A stretch of 43,162 nucleotides of DNA from an uncultured Acidobacteriota bacterium (GTDB taxonomy: Bacteria > Acidobacteriota > Terriglobia > Bryobacterales > Bryobacteraceae). This document shows, piece after piece, positions 1 to 7,953 of the stretch (within the stretch, counting starts at the first letter, position 1; every line of letters begins with the position of its first letter). A program made the translations under genes and the position numbers. The notes beneath the pieces are model-generated. The model saw only the letters and a list, made by a program, of their open reading frames with translations, did no database searches and was not told the origin of the DNA. The stretch lies in NCBI GenBank assembly GCA_902826685.1, contig CADEFT010000049.1, forward strand, positions 1 through 43,162, given 5' to 3'.

Positions 1-105
1 ACAGGTGCATCTCAACCGTAATTAGGGTTCCACACGGCTTTCTCCTTTCACCCTTCGTCCTTAGAATGGGCCTGTAAGCGAAACTCCGGAGGAAAAGAGA
101 CACCC

Positions 106-699
106 ATGTTCCCGATGCTGACACGTCTTGGATGCGCCGCGCTGCTATTCACGGCGGTCAGTCCGGCGATCACGATATTCACCGACGGCTTCGAGTCGAG
201 CGCGGCGGGCATCAACGCCACGCCCAACGGATGGACGCTGGCGCGGTCGAGCGTGGATGTGCTGGCTCAGAGCGGCTCCTTCAACTGCCATACCGGGGTG
301 CGCTGCGTCGACATGGATGGAACGAGCCTGGCCGCCGGGCGTATCGAGTCGCCGGACTTCACCTTCGCGGCTGGGCTCACTTACACTTTGACATTCTGGG
401 TCTCACAGAATCAAAGAGGATTCTACGGGCCGGATTCCATGACGGCGTGTCTGGGCACCGAATGCGCGACGCTCACATTGGCGGAATCGGCTCCTGGAAC
501 CAACACGTGGGCGGTGCACACGCTTACGCTGATCGGCACGGGAACGGTTGGCAGGCTGTCGTTCGATCATGCCGGCGGCGACAACGTAGGCTTGATACTC
601 GACGACATTACGCTTGCCGACAGCAGTGCACCGGAACCGGGCACACTGGCGCTGCTCGGAGCGGGACTGGGCTGGCTTTGGATGCGCCGCCGCGCTTAG
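106..699 (+). CDS. PEP-CTERM exported protein, paralogue 1
   Basis: A 197-residue exported protein. It has an N-terminal signal peptide (about residues 1-22), a beta-rich middle, and a C-terminal PEP-CTERM sorting tail: PEPG near residue 176, a hydrophobic stretch, then a terminal RRR. PEP-CTERM proteins are processed by an exosortase (EpsH family) and usually end up at the surface or in the extracellular matrix; no exosortase is in the window. The middle shares with the next two genes a VDV segment, a CVDMDG motif and a GDNVGL motif near the C-terminus, so the three are tandem paralogues. The fold may be a jelly-roll, but the ligand is unknown. ATG 106 is preceded by GGAGG at 88-92, a little farther than usual. 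Confidence 0.85.
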   Translation: MFPMLTRLGCAALLFTAVSPAITIFTDGFESSAAGINATPNGWTLARSSVDVLAQSGSFNCHTGVRCVDMDGTSLAAGRIESPDFTFAAGLTYTLTFWVSQNQRGFYGPDSMTACLGTECATLTLAESAPGTNTWAVHTLTLIGTGTVGRLSFDHAGGDNVGLILDDITLADSSAPEPGTLALLGAGLGWLWMRRRA

Positions 700-976
700 A
701 ACGAACTTCCAGTTACAACTGGACGGAACCGGCTGGCCCTTCTTTTGGCTAAAGACGTTACACGGCGTCATTAGACCCAGAAGGGCTTGCCCCTCGTTTG
801 CTCCTCTATCCCCGCTTTTTTGCCCTTTCTTTCCTTCTCCCCTCGCCTTACGCTGTCTATATACCAAAACGCCGGCTGCACCCCGCGTGGTTGTGTGTCT
901 GAAAACGGCATGACTGAAAAGCGTGGCGGCGGCAACGGCCAACAAACACTGTGGCTCTCATGGAGGGGAAGTAATC

Positions 977-1639
977 ATGTTCGCAGCTATCCGCAAGGGA
1001 TTCCAAATTCTCGCGTTTGGATCTCTACTGGCCGGAAGTTCTTTTGGCGCCATCCTGTTTCAGGATAATTTCGACGCAGAGTCGCCCGCTTTGAACGGCA
1101 GTCTCAGCAACTGGTTCATCTACCGTCCGGGAGTGGATGTCATCGCGGACAACACCTATTTTCTCCGCTGCTCCGGTAACGCCGGCACGTGCGTCGACCT
1201 GGACGGGACTTACATGCAGGGCGTTTACATGTGGTCGAACGCGACCTTTCAGTTCCTGCCCGGTTTCACCTACAATCTCACGATGAGGCTTTCCGGCAAT
1301 CAGCGTGACTTGGCCAACACAGACTCGCTGGTTGTGCGATTGGGCTCGCTGTCGCAGACCTTCGACCTGCTGGGATCGTCTCCCTGGCAAACGTACACGA
1401 TGAGCCTGGCGGGCGACGGTTCGACCGGGCGCATCTGGTTCGACATGCGCGGCCCGGACAACGCGGGAAGCGTTTACGGCGACAATGTCGGCATTCTGCT
1501 CGACGCCCTGGTTCTCGAAGAGATCGCCGGTCAGACGGATGTACCGGACATTCAGAATGCGGATATCCCCGAACCGGGTTCGGCGCTTTTGCTGGCCGCG
1601 GGCCTAGGGGTACTAGCCTTGCGTGGACGGCGCGGTTAG
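977..1639 (+). CDS. PEP-CTERM exported protein, paralogue 2
   Basis: A 220-residue exported protein and tandem paralogue of its two neighbours. The start is ATG 977, with GGAGGGG at 962-968 at good spacing; an in-frame upstream codon at 923 would add residues unlike a signal peptide. The signal peptide ends near the Phe-Gly-Ala before residue 25. The body has the shared VDV, CVDLDG and GDNVGI motifs, and the tail has PEPG, a hydrophobic helix and a basic end (RGRRG). A short acidic linker precedes the PEP motif and is absent from the other two. The 277 bp upstream (700-976) hold no gene or clear terminator. Export and exosortase sorting are known for the family; the ligand is unknown. Confidence 0.85.
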   Translation: MFAAIRKGFQILAFGSLLAGSSFGAILFQDNFDAESPALNGSLSNWFIYRPGVDVIADNTYFLRCSGNAGTCVDLDGTYMQGVYMWSNATFQFLPGFTYNLTMRLSGNQRDLANTDSLVVRLGSLSQTFDLLGSSPWQTYTMSLAGDGSTGRIWFDMRGPDNAGSVYGDNVGILLDALVLEEIAGQTDVPDIQNADIPEPGSALLLAAGLGVLALRGRRG

Positions 1640-1868
1640 TCATCTTCCGTCACTTACTGTCGGCCAGTAACAGGGGACGGCCCGTGGACCCGTCATTTAC
1701 CGGCTGGTTGGCGGACTTTCCGCGCGGGGGACGTACTGGACAATACCCTGGTTCTTTCCCCGCCTTTGAGGTGAATGGGCCCCGTTCCGGATCCCCGCCA
1801 AAGATGCAATGGATCCTCGAGGAAAGTGACAAGTCGGGTATTGCATGACTAGGTAGTCCTTGGTAAGT

Positions 1869-1884
1869 TGGAGCTGTTATTGCC
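1869..1884 (+). promoter_or_regulatory. Possible sigma-54 (-24/-12) promoter element
   Basis: The sequence TGGAGC-N5-TTGC has the GG and GC dinucleotides exactly 10 nt apart, as in the TGGCAC-N5-TTGCW sigma-54 consensus, with two mismatches in the -24 block. It would start transcription near 1895, leaving a leader of about 170 nt before the third PEP-CTERM gene. PEP-CTERM genes in several Gram-negative bacteria are controlled by PrsK/PrsR with RpoN, which makes the match plausible. It could still be chance. Confidence 0.35.
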
Positions 1885-1947
1885 AGGGTTCTCGCGGCTC
1901 AGCGCAAGTCAACACCTACAGTTCTTGTCAACGGAACGAAGTCCGGC

Positions 1948-2024
1948 CGGGAATTGGAAGTACTTCCGGCGGGAAGTATCCCGGATCGGATCAAAGTTTT
2001 CAGGCGGATACCCCTAGTGTCCGC
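1948..2024 (+). repeat. Cluster of inverted repeats upstream of PEP-CTERM paralogue 3
   Basis: A perfect 12-bp palindrome GGAAGTACTTCC (1956-1967) is followed by GGGA-AGTA-TCCC (1971-1982). Both lie inside an outer pair CCGGGA (1948-1953) and TCCCGG (1979-1984). A third near-perfect repeat, GCGGATA/TGTCCGC, lies at 2004-2010 and 2018-2024. They could be operators for a dimeric regulator or form leader RNA hairpins before the SD at 2049. Confidence 0.45.
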
Positions 2025-2064
2025 CCTTGTTCGAACGTTCGGCTTATTGGAGGAAACGAATCAA

Positions 2065-2754
2065 ATGATGAGAAGCATCCGTCTTGGGCTCTCGATCACG
2101 GCGGCCACACTGCTGTTTAGCAGCGTGGGCAGCGCGGTCACGATCTTTCAGGAAAGTTTCACCGACCCGCCAAACGCGGTCGGCCTCAACGTGAGCCCCA
2201 CCCAGTGGACGATCGTCAGCGGTGCCGTGGACGTGGTCAGCAACAGCGGTCTCAACACCGATTGCACCGCGCCTTCCGGCAACAACTGTCTCGACATCAA
2301 CGGCAGCATCGGCGTGGCGGGCCTCATTCGCAGCAACCGCATGAATGACCGCACCTCCGCCGGGCCGCTCTCGCTGTATGCCGGTCATGCCTACACCTTT
2401 ACCTTCTATGTGTCGGGCAGCAACCGCAACTACGGCGGCACGGGCCTCGACAACAGCAACACGCTCACCTGGCGCATCTTCGATACGGTCACCAGCACCG
2501 TCTTCGCCAGCGGCAGCGACACGCTCGCCTTCAACGTCACGGCCCAGTTCCGCACGGCCAATCTGACCAATATCGGCAACTTCAGCAACGTTCGCATCGA
2601 GTTCGATGGCGGCAGCGACGGCGACAACGTCGGCCTGATCATCGACGACATCAACCTCGAATGCGCCGGTTCCAACTGCGTGGTTCCCGAACCCGGCACC
2701 TATGCCCTCATGGGCGCCGGTCTCGCCGCTCTCGCCCTGTTGCGCCGCCGTTAA
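2065..2754 (+). CDS. PEP-CTERM exported protein, paralogue 3
   Basis: A 229-residue exported protein, the best-formed member of the tandem trio. ATG 2065 (ATG 2068 follows directly) is preceded by GGAGGAA at 2049-2055. The signal peptide covers about residues 1-24. The body carries the shared VDV motif, a Cys-containing stretch before a CLDING motif, FYVSGSNR and GDNVGLIIDDI. Four cysteines suggest disulphides after export. The C-terminus is the classic VPEPGTYALMGAG tail, hydrophobic helix and RRR end. An intrinsic terminator follows at once, so it is the last gene of this cluster. A role in surface or matrix carbohydrate binding is inference only. Confidence 0.88.
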   Translation: MMRSIRLGLSITAATLLFSSVGSAVTIFQESFTDPPNAVGLNVSPTQWTIVSGAVDVVSNSGLNTDCTAPSGNNCLDINGSIGVAGLIRSNRMNDRTSAGPLSLYAGHAYTFTFYVSGSNRNYGGTGLDNSNTLTWRIFDTVTSTVFASGSDTLAFNVTAQFRTANLTNIGNFSNVRIEFDGGSDGDNVGLIIDDINLECAGSNCVVPEPGTYALMGAGLAALALLRRR

Positions 2755-2762
2755 GACTCAGC

Positions 2763-2801
2763 AAAGCCGGCCAGCCTCGCTCGCGGGGCCGGCCGGCTTT
2801 T
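2763..2801 (+). terminator. Intrinsic terminator after the PEP-CTERM cluster
   Basis: AAAGCCGGCC (2763-2772) and GGCCGGCTTT (2791-2800) form a perfect 10-bp stem with an 18-nt loop, ending in TTTT. It starts 8 nt after the stop codon of the third PEP-CTERM gene. Confidence 0.8.
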
Positions 2802-2804
2802 GCC

Positions 2805-2810
2805 TATAGT
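2805..2810 (+). promoter_or_regulatory. -10-like TATAGT for a leaderless decarboxylase mRNA
   Basis: TATAGT lies 5 nt before ATG 2816, directly after the terminator of the previous gene. No SD precedes the ATG, so transcription probably starts at or next to the start codon. No clear -35 is seen. Confidence 0.45.
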
Positions 2811-2815
2811 GGTTC

Positions 2816-4210
2816 ATGCCCGCCGATATGCCGCCGGAGGACTTCCGGCGCGCCGCCGATGAGATCACCGCGTGGATCGCCGATTACCTCGCCGCCCCAG
2901 GCCGCTTCCCCGTCCTGCCCAACGTCAAGCCCGGCAGCCTGACCGCGGCCATTCCCCCCGAAGCACCACTCAGCGGCGAGCCGATGGACGCGATCTGGCG
3001 CGACTTCCAATCCCTCATCCTGCCCGCCTCCACCCTGTGGAATCATCCCCGGTTCTTTTCCTTCTTCGCCGTCTCATCCTCCGGACCCGGCATCCTCGCC
3101 GAATACCTCATAGCCGCCCTCAACATGAACGGTATGCTGTGGCGCGCCTCTCCCGCCGTCACCGAGCTCGAGCAGGTCACGCTGTCCTGGCTGCGGCAAT
3201 GGCTCGGCCTGCCGGATACTTTTTTCGGCATGATGCACGACACCGCTTCAATCAGCACCATGCATGCGATCCTCGCCGCCCGGCACCGGGCCGATCCGGA
3301 AACGCGGACTCGCGGCGCCAGGCCGGGCCTGGTGATCTATACGTCGGCGCACGCACATTCGTCGGTCGAGAAGGGCGCACTGGCACTGGGCATAGGAAAA
3401 GATTACGTGCGGCTGATCGCGGTAGACAACCGGTACCGCATGGACGCGGGCGAACTGGCGCGCACCATCGCCGCCGACAAGGCCGCCGGACTGCGTCCGT
3501 TCTGCGCGGTGGCGGCGATCGGCACCACGGCGACCACCGCAATCGACCCGGTGCCGGAAATCGCCAGCGTTTGTGAGCGCGAGGGGCTGTGGCTCCACGT
3601 CGATGCCGCCTACGGAGGTCCGCTCGCCATTCTGCCCGAGTGCGCACACTACCTGGAAGGAGCCGCCAGGGCCGACTCCTTCGTCACCAACCCGCACAAA
3701 TGGCTGTTCACCCCGGTCGACCTCAGCGCCTTCTACACACGCCATCCCGAAGTGCTGCGCGACGCTCTCTCGCTGGTTCCCGAATATCTGCGCACCAGCG
3801 AACCCGATGCCGTCAACTATATGGACTACGGCGTCGCGCTGGGGCGCCGCTTCCGCGCGCTGAAGCTCTGGTTCGTGATGCGCTACTTCGGCCGCGAGGG
3901 AATCGAGGGGCGTATCCGCGCGCACTTGAAGCTGACCGCGGACCTGCTGAGCCGCATCGAAGCCGACACCCGGTTCGAGGTCTGCGCGCCCGCTCCGATG
4001 GGTCTCATCTGTTTCCGCCTGCGAGGGCCGGACGAACGGACGCGCGCCCTGCTCGACACGGTACACGCGACCGGCCAGGCGTTTCTGTCGCACAACGTGC
4101 TCGACGGGCGCTTCGTCATCCGCTGGTCGATTGGCAATATCCACACCACCCAGGCCGATATCGACGCCACCTGGGATCTCATTCGTAGCGCAGCGCCTCA
4201 ATCGGATTGA
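2816..4210 (+). CDS. Group II pyridoxal-5'-phosphate decarboxylase (aromatic-L-amino-acid decarboxylase type)
   Basis: A 464-residue cytoplasmic PLP enzyme of the aromatic amino acid/glutamate/histidine decarboxylase group, which turns an L-amino acid into its amine and CO2. The length fits the family. Visible signature residues are the cofactor-stacking His in the HAHSSVEK segment (H181), the pyridine-nitrogen Asp in HVDAAYGG (D263) and the Schiff-base Lys in NPHKWL (K295). The C-terminal small domain ends in a segment (RWSIGNIHTT) typical of plant/insect AADC-like enzymes. The substrate cannot be read from sequence; aromatic amino acids such as Tyr, Trp or DOPA are the best guess. It has no SD and is probably leaderless. 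Its 3' end overlaps the convergent permease gene by 32 bp. Confidence 0.88.
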   Translation: MPADMPPEDFRRAADEITAWIADYLAAPGRFPVLPNVKPGSLTAAIPPEAPLSGEPMDAIWRDFQSLILPASTLWNHPRFFSFFAVSSSGPGILAEYLIAALNMNGMLWRASPAVTELEQVTLSWLRQWLGLPDTFFGMMHDTASISTMHAILAARHRADPETRTRGARPGLVIYTSAHAHSSVEKGALALGIGKDYVRLIAVDNRYRMDAGELARTIAADKAAGLRPFCAVAAIGTTATTAIDPVPEIASVCEREGLWLHVDAAYGGPLAILPECAHYLEGAARADSFVTNPHKWLFTPVDLSAFYTRHPEVLRDALSLVPEYLRTSEPDAVNYMDYGVALGRRFRALKLWFVMRYFGREGIEGRIRAHLKLTADLLSRIEADTRFEVCAPAPMGLICFRLRGPDERTRALLDTVHATGQAFLSHNVLDGRFVIRWSIGNIHTTQADIDATWDLIRSAAPQSD

Positions 4211-5432
4211 TGGAGGCCGCCTTCATGGCGGGATAAATTCCGAACGCCACGCCCACCAGCACCGATACGGTAAAGGCGATTATCACCGATGCCGGCGTCA
4301 CGATGGTTTTCCATTCCGCGGTGGTCGCGATCAGCCAGGCGAGAAAAAACCCGAAGGCGACCCCCAGCAATCCACCGCCCGCCGAGATCATCACGCTTTC
4401 GGTCAGGAACTGGCGCATGATGTCTTTGCGGCGCGCTCCGGTGGCGCGGCGGATCCCGATCTCCTTGGTCCGTTCGAGCACCGTGGCCAGCACGATGTTC
4501 ATGATGCCGATGCCGCCCACCAGCAGCGAGATGGCGGCAATGGCCACCATGACGTAGGTGAAGATGGTCTGCGTCCGCTGCTGCTGCGCGAGCAGCGCCG
4601 CCGGGATGGTGACCGAAAAATCCTGCGTGTTGTTGTGGGTCGAGTTCAGAATCGCCGTGACGACCTTGGCCGTCTCCACGCTGTCGGCGCCCGGTTTCAG
4701 GCGGATATCGACGCCTTCCAGTTCATCCTTCAGATAGCTGCTCATGTCCCAGAACCGGTACTGGAAGGTGCCGAGCGGCACGTAGATGATGTTGTTGGTG
4801 TCGTCCTGTTTGGCGCCGCCTGAACGGTCGCCGGTGAAGCGTCCGGTTCCCGGGATGGATTCGCGCAGCACCCCAACCACCTCCAGCCACGCGTCGTTGA
4901 CCTTGACGAACTTGCCCACCGCGCGCTCATAGCCAAGCAGGTTCACCTTCGCCGATTCGCCAAGCACGCACACCGCCGCCGCCGATTTCTGTTCCTGCTC
5001 CAGAAAGAAGCGGCCCTCGGAAAGCTGCAGGTTATGGATCAGCGCGAAGCTCGGCCGTACGCCCATCAGATTGGGCAGATCCTTCACCGGCTTGGGCAGC
5101 ACGCGCGCCGGATGCAGCGTCTTGCGCGGGGAAAGCGTTTCGAGCTCGGCGATGTTCGATTCCAGAATCCGGATGTCGCGCTCGGTCAAGCCGGGCGACG
5201 CGCGCCGCCGCTGCTGCATCTCCTCTTCGCTTGAAATGGATTTGGCGTCCACCAGCACGTTGCGGACACCCAGTTGCTCGATGAACCGCAGCGATTCCTC
5301 GCGGGCTCCGGCACCAATGGCGAGCATGCCGATCACCGAGCCCACTCCGAACACGATGCCAAGCACCGTCAGCAGCGTGCGCATCTTTTGCGCGCGCAGG
5401 TTTTGAACGGCCATGCCGAGTTCGGCGATCAT
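4179..5432 (-). CDS. MacB/FtsX-type ABC transporter permease
   Basis: A 417-residue inner-membrane permease. An N-terminal transmembrane helix (about residues 19-40) is followed by a large periplasmic MacB core domain (about 45-265) and a C-terminal FtsX domain with three helices (about 285-410), including the conserved ERTKEIGIRRATGARR loop. The architecture matches MacB without its N-terminal ATPase domain, so an ATPase must be supplied in trans. It is the last gene of a minus-strand operon with three membrane-fusion proteins (8 nt after the preceding stop), suggesting a MacAB-like exporter for a lipid, peptide or drug. No ATP-binding gene is found within the window. Confidence 0.88.
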   Translation of the reverse strand: MIAELGMAVQNLRAQKMRTLLTVLGIVFGVGSVIGMLAIGAGAREESLRFIEQLGVRNVLVDAKSISSEEEMQQRRRASPGLTERDIRILESNIAELETLSPRKTLHPARVLPKPVKDLPNLMGVRPSFALIHNLQLSEGRFFLEQEQKSAAAVCVLGESAKVNLLGYERAVGKFVKVNDAWLEVVGVLRESIPGTGRFTGDRSGGAKQDDTNNIIYVPLGTFQYRFWDMSSYLKDELEGVDIRLKPGADSVETAKVVTAILNSTHNNTQDFSVTIPAALLAQQQRTQTIFTYVMVAIAAISLLVGGIGIMNIVLATVLERTKEIGIRRATGARRKDIMRQFLTESVMISAGGGLLGVAFGFFLAWLIATTAEWKTIVTPASVIIAFTVSVLVGVAFGIYPAMKAASINPIEALRYE

Positions 5433-5440
5433 TCGTGGGG

Positions 5441-6721
5441 TTAGCTCTTGGGGAGCGCCTGCAGCGCTCCACCTTTCTGCGTATCCTTGGAGCCGGCCTG
5501 ATCGGGATTGGTAAGCGCCACTTCCTGGCCTTCGGAAACGCCGGTGACCACCACCTGGCTTTCGCTGCGCTGCACCAGTTGCACGTCGCGCGGCCTGAAT
5601 CCGGCGCCCTCGCGCACGAAGACATATTTGCGGCCGTCGCTATCGAACAGCGCCTGCGCCGGAATCCACAACACGTCCTTGAGCGATCCGGTGGCGATCC
5701 GCACCTGTGTGCTCATGCCGGGACGCAGTTCGGAGGCGGGAACCGTCACCGCGACGCGGCAATCGAAGTGGCGATCCCACGGCGGTCCGGTGGTGCCGCC
5801 AAGCGTCTTCACCTTGCCCTGGAAAACGCGCCCAGGCAGGGCGATGATGTGGATCTCGGCGGTCTGCCCTTCCTTGAGGTGGCCGCGGTCGAGCTCTCCG
5901 ATACGCGCCGTCGCCTCCCACGAACGAAGGTCGGGAATCTGAGCCACGGCTTTGCCCGGCCGCGCGATATCGCCTACCTGATACGGCGGCAGATACATGC
6001 CCCAACGCACCATCCCCTCGTCGTTCGATTGCAGCGCGACATAGCCGCTCGACTTGGCCTTGAGCGTCATCGAGTCGATGTTACGCTGGGCCGTCTCAGC
6101 TTTGACGCGCGCCTTCTGCACCGCGGCTTCGTGAATGGCGATGCCCGAGCGCGCGGTTTCAAGCCGGTTGGCGAGTTCGCGATTGAGCTGCGTCAGCTTG
6201 TCGCGGCCGGCCTCGACGGCGAGTTGATTCTGGCGCGCGACGATGCGCGGCAGCAGGTCGTTGCGCCGCGTTTCGAGTTCGGCGATCTTGAGATCGCTCT
6301 GCGCCTTCATCAACTGGTAGCGCGCCTCTTCTTCCTTGGCCTCGGCTTCGGCTTTCGCCTGAATCACCTGCTGCTCGGCTTCGGATAGATCGGCCTGCGC
6401 CTCCTGCAGCCGGAACTCCTGCTCGGTCACGTCGAGCCTGGCGACGACCTCGCCTGGCTTGACCGCTTCCCCGGGCTGCATCAGGTAGGTGATGGCCACC
6501 GGCTGGCCGCCGGTCATGGGGACGGTTAACATCTCGGTGTTGCCGCCCTGCAGCTCTCCCTTGGCCCACACCGAGAACGCCACCTCGCCGCGCGCGACCT
6601 TGGTCGTCGGCAGCATGGGAGCGTTGGCGCTGGCGGTGACGGTGCGCGAGGCTTTCCAGCCCAGGCTTCCAACGGCGCCGAGGGCGGCGAGAAACAGCAA
6701 GGCGCCGAAGACGCGCTTCAT
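5441..6721 (-). CDS. HlyD/MacA-family periplasmic membrane-fusion protein (third of three)
   Basis: A 426-residue membrane-fusion (periplasmic adaptor) protein. An N-terminal membrane anchor or signal segment (about residues 4-21) is followed by a lipoyl/barrel-sandwich half, a long charged coiled-coil hairpin (about 100-220, rich in Ala, Glu, Lys and Gln), the second lipoyl half, then beta-barrel and membrane-proximal domains (about 265-405). These proteins bridge an inner-membrane pump to an outer-membrane channel. ATG 6721 overlaps the upstream stop as ATGA, so translation is probably coupled. It is adjacent to the permease and so is the most likely direct MacA partner. Confidence 0.85.
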   Translation of the reverse strand: MKRVFGALLFLAALGAVGSLGWKASRTVTASANAPMLPTTKVARGEVAFSVWAKGELQGGNTEMLTVPMTGGQPVAITYLMQPGEAVKPGEVVARLDVTEQEFRLQEAQADLSEAEQQVIQAKAEAEAKEEEARYQLMKAQSDLKIAELETRRNDLLPRIVARQNQLAVEAGRDKLTQLNRELANRLETARSGIAIHEAAVQKARVKAETAQRNIDSMTLKAKSSGYVALQSNDEGMVRWGMYLPPYQVGDIARPGKAVAQIPDLRSWEATARIGELDRGHLKEGQTAEIHIIALPGRVFQGKVKTLGGTTGPPWDRHFDCRVAVTVPASELRPGMSTQVRIATGSLKDVLWIPAQALFDSDGRKYVFVREGAGFRPRDVQLVQRSESQVVVTGVSEGQEVALTNPDQAGSKDTQKGGALQALPKS

Positions 6722-7953
6722 GATGTGCCTTTCTTTTTCAGCACCGGCTCCACCAGCATCACGTCGGCTTTTTCGGCCACGCCTTTTACCGCCACTTCAT
6801 CCGGGTTGCGCGCGAGAATTTCCACTTCATTCGGCGTGGCGACGCCGTCGCGAAGCACGTAAACCACCGGCTTCCCGTTGCGCGTGAAGACGGCCTTGGC
6901 GGGCACGCTTAGCGCGTCGGGCAGACGATTCACCACGACGTCCAGGCGCCCGTTCATGCCGGGCCGCAGGCGGTCGTCCTTGGTGGTGATCGCCGCCCAA
7001 CCGCGGAAGCTGCGCGTGGGCGGCCACTCCCATCCCATTTCGGTGAGCGGGGAAAGCTGAATCAGCTTGCCGTCGAACACCTTCTCCGGCAGCGCGTCGA
7101 GCCTGACCCGCGCGCTTTGCCCGTTCACCATGCGGCCCCGGTCGATCTCCTCCACCTTCGCTTCCATCTCGATGGTGGCCAGATCGGGCAACTGCGCGAT
7201 CACCGCGCCAGGCCACACCTGATCGCCTACCTTGAACGGCTTGGCGTTCATCCAGCCTTGGGCGAAATTCGAAAGATAGACGATCATGCCGGTGATGGGC
7301 GCGCGCAGCTCCATCTTTTCCAGGCGCTGCTTGGTGAGATCCACCTCGTCCTGCGCCTTTTGCCGCTGCCGGTCGAGCCCGGCGACCTTGGCCGCGTTGG
7401 AGGCTTCATCCAATCCCGTCTTGGCCGATTGCACCGACATTTTCTTTTCCGCCACCTGCAGGTCGATGCGGCTTTCTTCTCCCTGCAGCTTGCTGACGAT
7501 TTCCTGTTTCGAAACCTCGAGGCCGGCGCGTTCCACCTGGTAGTGCGATTCCTTGAGATCGCGCTGATCCTGATCGGCGGTAATGCCGGCTTCGGCCTTG
7601 GCTTGCGCCAGCGCGGCTTCGGCCTGCTTCAAGGCGGCTTCCTTTTCCCGCAACTGCTGCTTGAGGCTTGAAGGATCGAAGCGGATGATGGGATCTTTTT
7701 CCTTGACCATGCTGCCTGAAGGCGCAAGCCATACAATGCGCAACTCGGGCACATTGACCGGCGCCGGAATCTGCAGCGTGCGCCTGGCGCGGAGTTCGCC
7801 CCGGCAGCGGATCACCACCGGAAATTCACCCTTGCGTACCTGCGACGTCGGCCCCTGCACCGCCGCGGCCGACGCCCACTGGCGATACGCTCCGACACCG
7901 GCACCGGCGGCCAGCGCCAGAACGACAAGAGACACACCCATTCGTTTGATCAT
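6718..7953 (-). CDS. HlyD/MacA-family periplasmic membrane-fusion protein (second of three)
   Basis: A 411-residue adaptor. The start is ATG 7953, which overlaps the upstream stop as ATGA; the open frame continues far upstream but only through the neighbouring gene. An N-terminal hydrophobic segment (about residues 5-22) is followed by a lipoyl half containing the PVNVPEL region, a coiled-coil hairpin (about 85-195) rich in Gln, Lys, Glu and Ala, and beta-barrel domains. It resembles but is not identical to the other two fusion proteins of the operon. Their tandem arrangement suggests that they form a mixed adaptor ring or serve alternative partners; this is inference. Confidence 0.85.
   Translation of the reverse strand: MIKRMGVSLVVLALAAGAGVGAYRQWASAAAVQGPTSQVRKGEFPVVIRCRGELRARRTLQIPAPVNVPELRIVWLAPSGSMVKEKDPIIRFDPSSLKQQLREKEAALKQAEAALAQAKAEAGITADQDQRDLKESHYQVERAGLEVSKQEIVSKLQGEESRIDLQVAEKKMSVQSAKTGLDEASNAAKVAGLDRQRQKAQDEVDLTKQRLEKMELRAPITGMIVYLSNFAQGWMNAKPFKVGDQVWPGAVIAQLPDLATIEMEAKVEEIDRGRMVNGQSARVRLDALPEKVFDGKLIQLSPLTEMGWEWPPTRSFRGWAAITTKDDRLRPGMNGRLDVVVNRLPDALSVPAKAVFTRNGKPVVYVLRDGVATPNEVEILARNPDEVAVKGVAEKADVMLVEPVLKKKGTS

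Larger units (their letters stand above)
1640..2064 (+). other. 425-bp gene-free leader region between PEP-CTERM genes
   Basis: No supported gene lies here; short open frames lack plausible starts and domain content. It holds a small hairpin just after the preceding stop (TTACTG at 1654-1659 with CAGTAA at 1665-1670), a possible sigma-54 element at 1869-1884 and a cluster of inverted repeats at 1948-2024. The strong SD (GGAGGAA, 2049-2055) of the next gene ends the region. It is therefore probably a regulatory leader. Confidence 0.5.

Noticed and set aside
403..945. A 180-codon minus-strand frame across the first PEP-CTERM gene
   Set aside because: It overlaps a well-supported exported protein and shows low-complexity, Arg-rich composition without an SD or signal peptide.
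1860..2120. An 86-codon plus-strand frame before the third PEP-CTERM gene
   Set aside because: It overlaps that gene in another frame, has no SD and shows no domain; the region looks like a leader.
5435..6388. A 317-codon plus-strand frame opposite the third fusion protein
   Set aside because: Composition is Arg/His/Leu-rich with no domain, and the minus strand encodes a recognisable fusion protein with proper overlaps.
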